From positions 1 through 18,497 of the forward strand of contig JBCBLF010000083.1 in assembly GCA_038520475.1 (NCBI GenBank): a stretch of DNA of 18,497 nt. Direction: 5' to 3'. Source of the stretch: JBCCWF01 sp038520475 (lineage in GTDB: Bacteria; Cyanobacteriota; Cyanobacteriia; CAKZMO01). The notes under the pieces are model-generated. The model had not been told where the DNA came from. It ran no database searches and saw nothing but the letters and a program-made list of their open reading frames with translations. A program made the translations under genes and the position numbers. This document shows positions 14,691 to 18,497 of this stretch, piece by piece; position 1 is the first letter of the stretch; the number at the start of each line of letters is the position of its first letter.

Positions 14691-15242
14691 ATGAAATCTT
14701 CTCAGTCGATGCGGACACCTTATTCAGAGTGCGACAGACTGAATCAAAATGAGGTTCAGTTGCGTCATGCTGCTGCCACCGACTTACCGTCTATCGTTGA
14801 CATTTACAACTCAACAATTAGTAGTCGAAACATTACGGCTGATACAGAGCCCATTTCGATTGATAGTCGGCAGGAATGGTTTGAAGCGCATAGTCCAGAG
14901 GAGTATCCAATTTGGGTGACAGAACGAAAAGGCCAAGTTGTTGGGTGGCTTAGTTTTCAACCTTTTTACGAACGTCCGGCTTATCGCTCAACGGCTGAAT
15001 TCAGTATTTATGTGTCTCCATTCTGTCGACGCCAGGGCATCGGCCAAACCTTGCTTCAGGAGGCGATCGCCCGGTGCCCTGAACTTAATTTTTCGACGTT
15101 AATTGGACTTGTATTTGCACAGAACAAGCCCAGCTTATCCCTACTTCAGCGGTTTGGATTCCAGGAATGGGGTTTTTTGCCAACCGTTGCACAATTTGAT
15201 GTCGGAACCTGTGATCTCATGATTCTTGGGCGAAAAATTTAG
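14691..15242 (+). CDS. GNAT-family N-acetyltransferase (phosphinothricin acetyltransferase-like)
   Basis: A GCN5-related acetyltransferase of 183 residues that transfers an acetyl group from acetyl-CoA to a small amine. The order is that of the Pat/MddA-type subfamily: LRHA.A.DLPSIVDIYNS at about 23-41, a WF..H segment with Glu/Tyr-Pro (about 63-73), the VVGWLSFQPF strand, YRSTAEFSIYV, then acetyl-CoA-binding motif A RRQGIG (about 108-113) followed by LLQEAI, and the QNKPSLSLLQRFGF motif B near 145-158. Real substrates of this group include methionine sulfoximine/sulfone and similar amines. The first 20 residues are not family-like; TTG at 14760, 5 nt after GAGG, would start nearly at the conserved LRHA and is a serious alternative. 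It converges with the nuclease gene, 46 bp apart. Confidence 0.85.
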   Translation: MKSSQSMRTPYSECDRLNQNEVQLRHAAATDLPSIVDIYNSTISSRNITADTEPISIDSRQEWFEAHSPEEYPIWVTERKGQVVGWLSFQPFYERPAYRSTAEFSIYVSPFCRRQGIGQTLLQEAIARCPELNFSTLIGLVFAQNKPSLSLLQRFGFQEWGFLPTVAQFDVGTCDLMILGRKI

Positions 15243-15288
15243 ATCTGTTCTTCGTCCTATTCATTCTTCTAAAACCCAACGATGCCTG

Positions 15289-16827
15289 TTAAGGCTTGAT
15301 CCGTTGCTCATGTAAAAACTGGGTGAGCCAGTCTTTGACAACCCATGTTGCTCGGCAATCGTCCTCGTTGTACCGAAGGATCGTTTCGAGGTAAGTGCGA
15401 TCGCCCGTCTCCAACCACTGGTCGTACCAATAAATGGATTGTGCTCCGTTTGCGCCTTCGTCTCGCCACTCAAATCCAGCCCAGCGAGCGATCGCCTTCA
15501 ACGCATAGCTTTCAATCGGTAAGGTCGTCGTTTTGATGATGCAGTCATGAACATCAACAAATCGCTCTAGAAGGGCCTCAACTCGGTTGATTGATGTGTC
15601 AAACGAACTTGCGAGCTTTTTAACCGTTTGATATTCGTATGGGCAAAAGTGATAGATCGGCGCGGTTGGATACTGCTCAGTCAAGGCCAAAAATGCTTCC
15701 CATATATCTTGCTCGTTGTCGGGGTGATCGGCGAGCAATCCATGAAAGGTGTGCGTGTTTGTTTGACGATTAATCGCTAACAATCCATGCAGATAGATGA
15801 GTTCTCGCTCGGGTGCAGCTTCGATGTCGAAATAGAGTTCGACGGGTGCGGTTGGCAGGAGGTGATGAATCGCTCCATTGTCACTTGCGATGAGTTCTTC
15901 CCCATACTGTGAAAGTAGGGGAATTTGATGATGGGTAGATTGAGCTTGTCGAACCAGTTTCTGTGCGACGTGAGTGCCAAAACCCGGTAGGTCTTGCAGG
16001 ACATCTGGAGTCGTTGTGGATAAGCGTTCGACAGACGTAAGGGATAGGGTCTCCAAATGGGCGTAGCGATTGGGGGTAACCCCAGGTACTAGAGAGAGAT
16101 GATTATCTGTTTTAGCCTGGGTGTAGCAGTGATTAAACCAATGGCACAGATCGCAGCGATTGCGAGCAATAAAAACGTCGGGTTCTTGATGGTTTTGAAG
16201 CGTTTGAATACAGTCATCCAAAATGGTCATCATTTTGGGCACTTGTTCAAATAGATTGACCTCATAGACGTTTTGATGACGCAAGATGAGCAGTGCTGCA
16301 TTCGGCCAAGCATCCTGGACGTTTGCCAGAACATAGGTGTGATAGGCGGCAACGGTTTGATAGTCTGATTTGGCTCGCTTTCCGAGTTTGATATCGACTG
16401 CAACGTATTGATAGTCGCCAAAGATTGATGCTCCCGATTGACGCATTAATAACTTTGGTCGGCTAACGAGTACGGTTCCATCACTATGAGTGCTAATCAA
16501 AACGCCTCGTGAAATATGCTCAACCCCTTGCCACATGAGGTCAAGCGTAGCCTCGTTCCCAGCTTCCCAATTCGGAGAAGAATAGGCTGGGGTGACGGCG
16601 GGCCAGTCTGAAAGGACCGATTTTTGATGGCTAAGACTATCTTGCTGAAGCTTTTGCAAATAGTCGCTTGGTGGATCTCGATGGTCGCGATCGCCATAAA
16701 TATCTAGAAATGCACGACGATTACACCGCTGAAAGTTGAGCAAGACATCTTCAAAAATAGCAACCCCGTCTCCTAGGGAAGACGGGGTTGCGGGTGCCGT
16801 AGACATTGCTTTTGATTCAGGAGACAT
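15289..16827 (-). CDS. TM0106-family RecB/Cas4-like nuclease with DEDD exonuclease domain
   Basis: A predicted two-nuclease protein (512 residues). The N-terminal half resembles RecB/Cas4 nucleases: VDIKLGK (Asp145, Lys147) gives the D-x-K of the PD-(D/E)XK site. Cys35 with Cys225, Cys228 and Cys234 makes a Cas4/AddB-like four-cysteine iron-sulfur site. A helix-hairpin-helix (about 278-293, LQDLPGFGTHVAQKLV) follows. The C-terminal part is an RNase H-fold 3'-5' exonuclease with FDIE (Asp334, Glu336), HFCPYE (from 393), DVHD (425-428) and YNEDDCRAT (486-494). The residue where other members have an acidic group, in RPKLL, is Lys125. The first ~23 residues are not family-like and contain an intrinsic terminator, so the start is uncertain: ATG 16827, ATG 16806 or a later codon. 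No CRISPR is nearby. Its biological role is not established. Confidence 0.87.
   Translation of the reverse strand: MSPESKAMSTAPATPSSLGDGVAIFEDVLLNFQRCNRRAFLDIYGDRDHRDPPSDYLQKLQQDSLSHQKSVLSDWPAVTPAYSSPNWEAGNEATLDLMWQGVEHISRGVLISTHSDGTVLVSRPKLLMRQSGASIFGDYQYVAVDIKLGKRAKSDYQTVAAYHTYVLANVQDAWPNAALLILRHQNVYEVNLFEQVPKMMTILDDCIQTLQNHQEPDVFIARNRCDLCHWFNHCYTQAKTDNHLSLVPGVTPNRYAHLETLSLTSVERLSTTTPDVLQDLPGFGTHVAQKLVRQAQSTHHQIPLLSQYGEELIASDNGAIHHLLPTAPVELYFDIEAAPERELIYLHGLLAINRQTNTHTFHGLLADHPDNEQDIWEAFLALTEQYPTAPIYHFCPYEYQTVKKLASSFDTSINRVEALLERFVDVHDCIIKTTTLPIESYALKAIARWAGFEWRDEGANGAQSIYWYDQWLETGDRTYLETILRYNEDDCRATWVVKDWLTQFLHEQRIKP
16753..16791 (-). terminator. Canonical intrinsic terminator inside the 5' end of the nuclease frame
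   Basis: A perfect 12-bp GC-rich stem, 16760-16771 with 16780-16791, closes an 8-nt loop and is followed on the minus strand by TATTTTT (16753-16759). This is a textbook Rho-independent terminator oriented with, and located about 12-25 codons into, the nuclease open frame. It could end an upstream transcript, act as an attenuator for the nuclease gene, or be a coincidental coding structure. The perfect pairing and correct U-tract make coincidence unlikely. Confidence 0.72.
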
Positions 16828-17311
16828 GGTGGTGGGCTCAGAATGCTGAGCGTCGGAGAATATGGGGTCAGATGTTGGAGAATTACTCCCGTCAGAGAAC
16901 TGGGGAGGAACTTGCTTCCCCCCTGATTGTGCCGATCGTGGTGGATTCGGACTAATCAGACGTGCCTCCGTAACTCAAAGGCTGACCAAAAGACTCGACC
17001 ACAGGAAGGCCCAAAGATTTCAGAGAAATAGGCAATGCACAGGCATATTTATAAGTAACCAGGCAATCGTATGCTGTCTTCATTTGAGAGAATACTAAAA
17101 CGTGCTTATGAATCATTTGAGTCATCGCAATGAGGATAGGGTGATGCGATAGCAAATGATCTAAAAATACCCTAGCAAACTGTAATAATTTTTCCGGTTA
17201 AATCAGTAGCCCCTGTCATGTATGACTTTAACGTGACTTTGAGTATTTTGTCTGCGGCAGCCACCATTTTTCAATCGGGTTTATGATGACTTCAAATTTT
17301 TTCTGGGGAAC

Positions 17312-17343
17312 ACGATACGCTTAAAAATAAGCGCCGATATCGT
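17312..17343. repeat. Two-part hairpin in the leader region of the class V enzyme
   Basis: ACGATA (17312-17317) pairs with TATCGT (17338-17343), and CGCTTA (17318-17323) pairs with TAAGCG (17328-17333), closing an AAAA loop with a 4-nt bulge on the 3' side. It is about 235 bp before the aminotransferase-fold gene. Its role is unknown. Confidence 0.45.
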
Positions 17344-17467
17344 TAGAACATCAGCTGTTCAACGTTTTACGGCTGAAATAAGATGGACGTATGTTCTTAC
17401 CGTTGTTCGCGCAGTTGAAGCTATCTTTGCAACGGTTCAAAGTTGTACCCTCTCATCAAGTCTGATC

Positions 17468-17501
17468 GAAGACTTGGTGCCAATGAAGACTTGGTACCAA
17501 T
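17468..17501. repeat. 17-bp tandem duplication
   Basis: GAAGACTTGGTGCCAAT (17468-17484) is followed directly by GAAGACTTGGTACCAAT (17485-17501), differing at one base. Each unit contains a small palindrome (TTGG..CCAA), as in a regulator half-site. It ends 75 bp before the class V enzyme start, a plausible operator location. Confidence 0.6.
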
Positions 17502-17576
17502 ACAGTTGCTCCTGACGATGAATCAGTAAGCCTCGATCATCTATAGTCCTCTCTTCAAATCTTTTAGACTCTACTA

Positions 17577-18497
17577 ATGACCAAATTTTCTGGGCTTGAT
17601 CACTATCGCCAACGCTACCCAGCACTCGCATCAAAAGCATATTTTAATTTTGGTGGTCAAGGCCCGATGGCACAGGAAACGCTGTCAGCGATCGCCCATG
17701 CCCATGCTCACTATCAGCAGATCGGACCGTTTTCTAATGCGGCTAATTCGTGGATTGGGCAAGAACTTGCTGAAACAAAACAGGCGATCGCCGCTGAATT
17801 GGGTATATCACCTCGGACATTGACGCTAACCGAAAATGTATTGGTTGGCTGCAATATTCCTCTATGGGGATTGGACTGGCAACCTGGTGATCACATTGTC
17901 ATGTCTGATTGTGAGCATCCTGGGGTTGTTGCAACCCTTTTAGAACTTAAACATCGCTTTCAGATTGAGATATCAACTTGCTCATTGCTTAAGACCTTGA
18001 ATGAAGGCGATCCGGTGGCCGAGATTCGGCAGCATCTACACCCCAAGACGCGAATGGTCGTGATTAGCCATATTCTTTGGAACACCGGGCAGGTTCTACC
18101 GCTTACGGAGATTGTCAATGCCTGCCATGCATACACGGCTGAAAGAGGTGGTGTATTGGTGCATGTTGATGCTGCGCAATCGGTTGGTGTGCTTCCTCTG
18201 AACTTACCTGAAACAGGTGTCGATTTCTATGCCTTCACAGGACATAAATGGCTCTGCGGTCCTGCTGGCATTGGCGGCTTGTATGTGAGTCCTGCGGCGT
18301 TGGAAACAATTCGCCCTACTTACATTGGATGGCGGGGAATTACGAAGGATGAGACGGGCTATCCGACTGGCTGGGAATCGGATGGTCGACGCTTTGAGGT
18401 GTCAACGTCTGATTTTGCATTGCTCAGTGCGCTACGGCAGGCGATCGCCCTTCACCGTCAATGGGGAACAGCCGAAGAACGGTATCAGCGGATGTGT
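17577..18497 (+). CDS. Class V PLP-dependent enzyme, cystine lyase / cysteine desulfurase type (3' end beyond window)
   Basis: The first 307 codons of a fold-type I PLP enzyme, cut by the window edge. YFNFGGQGPM at about 23-32 is the typical N-terminal segment; SDCEHPGVVATL follows the cofactor phosphate site. VHVDAAQSVG holds the Asp (198) that contacts the pyridine nitrogen and the Gln (201). TGHKWLCGPAGIGGLYV holds the Schiff-base lysine (Lys224). This pattern and lysine position closely resemble the cyanobacterial L-cysteine/cystine C-S lyase (C-DES) of Synechocystis, which releases persulfide sulfur for iron-sulfur assembly, rather than IscS/SufS. Isopenicillin-epimerase-like or other class V enzymes remain possible. 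ATG 17577 has no clear Shine-Dalgarno but fits the family start. A tandem 17-bp repeat lies upstream. Confidence 0.88.
   Translation, partial: MTKFSGLDHYRQRYPALASKAYFNFGGQGPMAQETLSAIAHAHAHYQQIGPFSNAANSWIGQELAETKQAIAAELGISPRTLTLTENVLVGCNIPLWGLDWQPGDHIVMSDCEHPGVVATLLELKHRFQIEISTCSLLKTLNEGDPVAEIRQHLHPKTRMVVISHILWNTGQVLPLTEIVNACHAYTAERGGVLVHVDAAQSVGVLPLNLPETGVDFYAFTGHKWLCGPAGIGGLYVSPAALETIRPTYIGWRGITKDETGYPTGWESDGRRFEVSTSDFALLSALRQAIALHRQWGTAEERYQRMC

Larger units (their letters stand above)
16828..17576. other. Intergenic region between nuclease and class V enzyme
   Basis: Divergent region of about 750 bp. Short frames on both strands look random. A stem with one bulge surrounds 16901-16922 (GGGGAGGAA with TTCCCC). 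A hairpin lies at 17312-17343 and a 17-bp tandem duplication at 17468-17501. An untranslated RNA ending at the 16753-16791 terminator is possible, but I see no match to tmRNA, SRP RNA or RNase P motifs. Confidence 0.5.

Noticed and set aside
15289..16827. Cas4-like nuclease as part of a CRISPR or other defence system
   Set aside because: No repeat array, no cas genes and no defence neighbours in the window; TM0106-type proteins commonly occur alone.
16862..17098. 78-codon plus-strand frame in the nuclease/class V intergenic region
   Set aside because: Cys/Arg-rich random-looking product, no ribosome site, overlaps a stem-loop.
16952..17155. 67-codon minus-strand frame upstream of the nuclease
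   Set aside because: No ribosome site, unconvincing composition; an RNA ending at the 16753-16791 terminator is as likely.
17437..17640. 67-codon minus-strand frame overlapping the start of the class V enzyme
   Set aside because: Covers the tandem repeat and the real gene's first codons in antisense; no supporting signal.

Overview
The window comes from a beta-cyanobacterium. It carries a beta-carboxysome (ccm) operon, a cyanobacterial CO2-uptake NDH-1 module, and roughly one HIP1 palindrome (GCGATCGC) per kilobase, which is a cyanobacterial hallmark. I cannot name the genus. CcmM residue numbering and motifs resemble those known from Thermosynechococcus-type CcmM.

Layout. Bases 1-518 hold no convincing gene but several strong inverted repeats downstream of the ccm operon. 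Bases 519-5419 (minus strand) are the carboxysome operon, transcribed ccmK-ccmL-ccmM-ccmN-ccmO, with one ccmK only and a perfect hairpin between ccmK and ccmL. A 1.05-kb regulatory region (5420-6465) separates it from the divergent ndhF4-ndhD4-cupB operon (6466-11226, plus strand), the constitutive CO2-uptake NDH-1 complex. Next, on the minus strand, come a beta-hydroxyacid dehydrogenase (11257-12135, possibly tartronate semialdehyde reductase) and nadA (12378-13361). A 47-codon gene encoding a duplicated 16-residue motif lies at 13785-13928, and tRNA-Asp(GTC) at 14309-14382 has a recognisable promoter. A GNAT acetyltransferase (plus) converges on a TM0106-type RecB/Cas4-like nuclease with a DEDD exonuclease domain (minus). 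The right edge holds the first 307 codons of a class V PLP enzyme of the cystine-lyase/cysteine-desulfurase type.

How the genes work together. The NdhF4/NdhD4/CupB complex uses photosynthetic electron flow to hydrate CO2 to bicarbonate in the cytosol. Bicarbonate enters the carboxysome shell (CcmK hexamers, CcmL pentamers, CcmO). CcmM and CcmN organise the interior: the CcmM small-subunit-like domains cross-link Rubisco, its gamma-carbonic-anhydrase domain appears catalytically intact, and CcmN tethers the core to the shell. Both halves of the CO2-concentrating mechanism therefore diverge from one intergenic region. The genes to the right are mostly housekeeping and show no clear functional link to it, except possibly the semialdehyde reductase (photorespiratory glycerate pathway).

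The most unusual signals are: a canonical intrinsic terminator inside the 5' end of the nuclease reading frame; mutually exclusive hairpins downstream of ccmO; the K/L hairpin; cysteine pairs in all four CcmM Rubisco-binding domains; and the small repeat protein. I did not find a clearly new multi-gene system.
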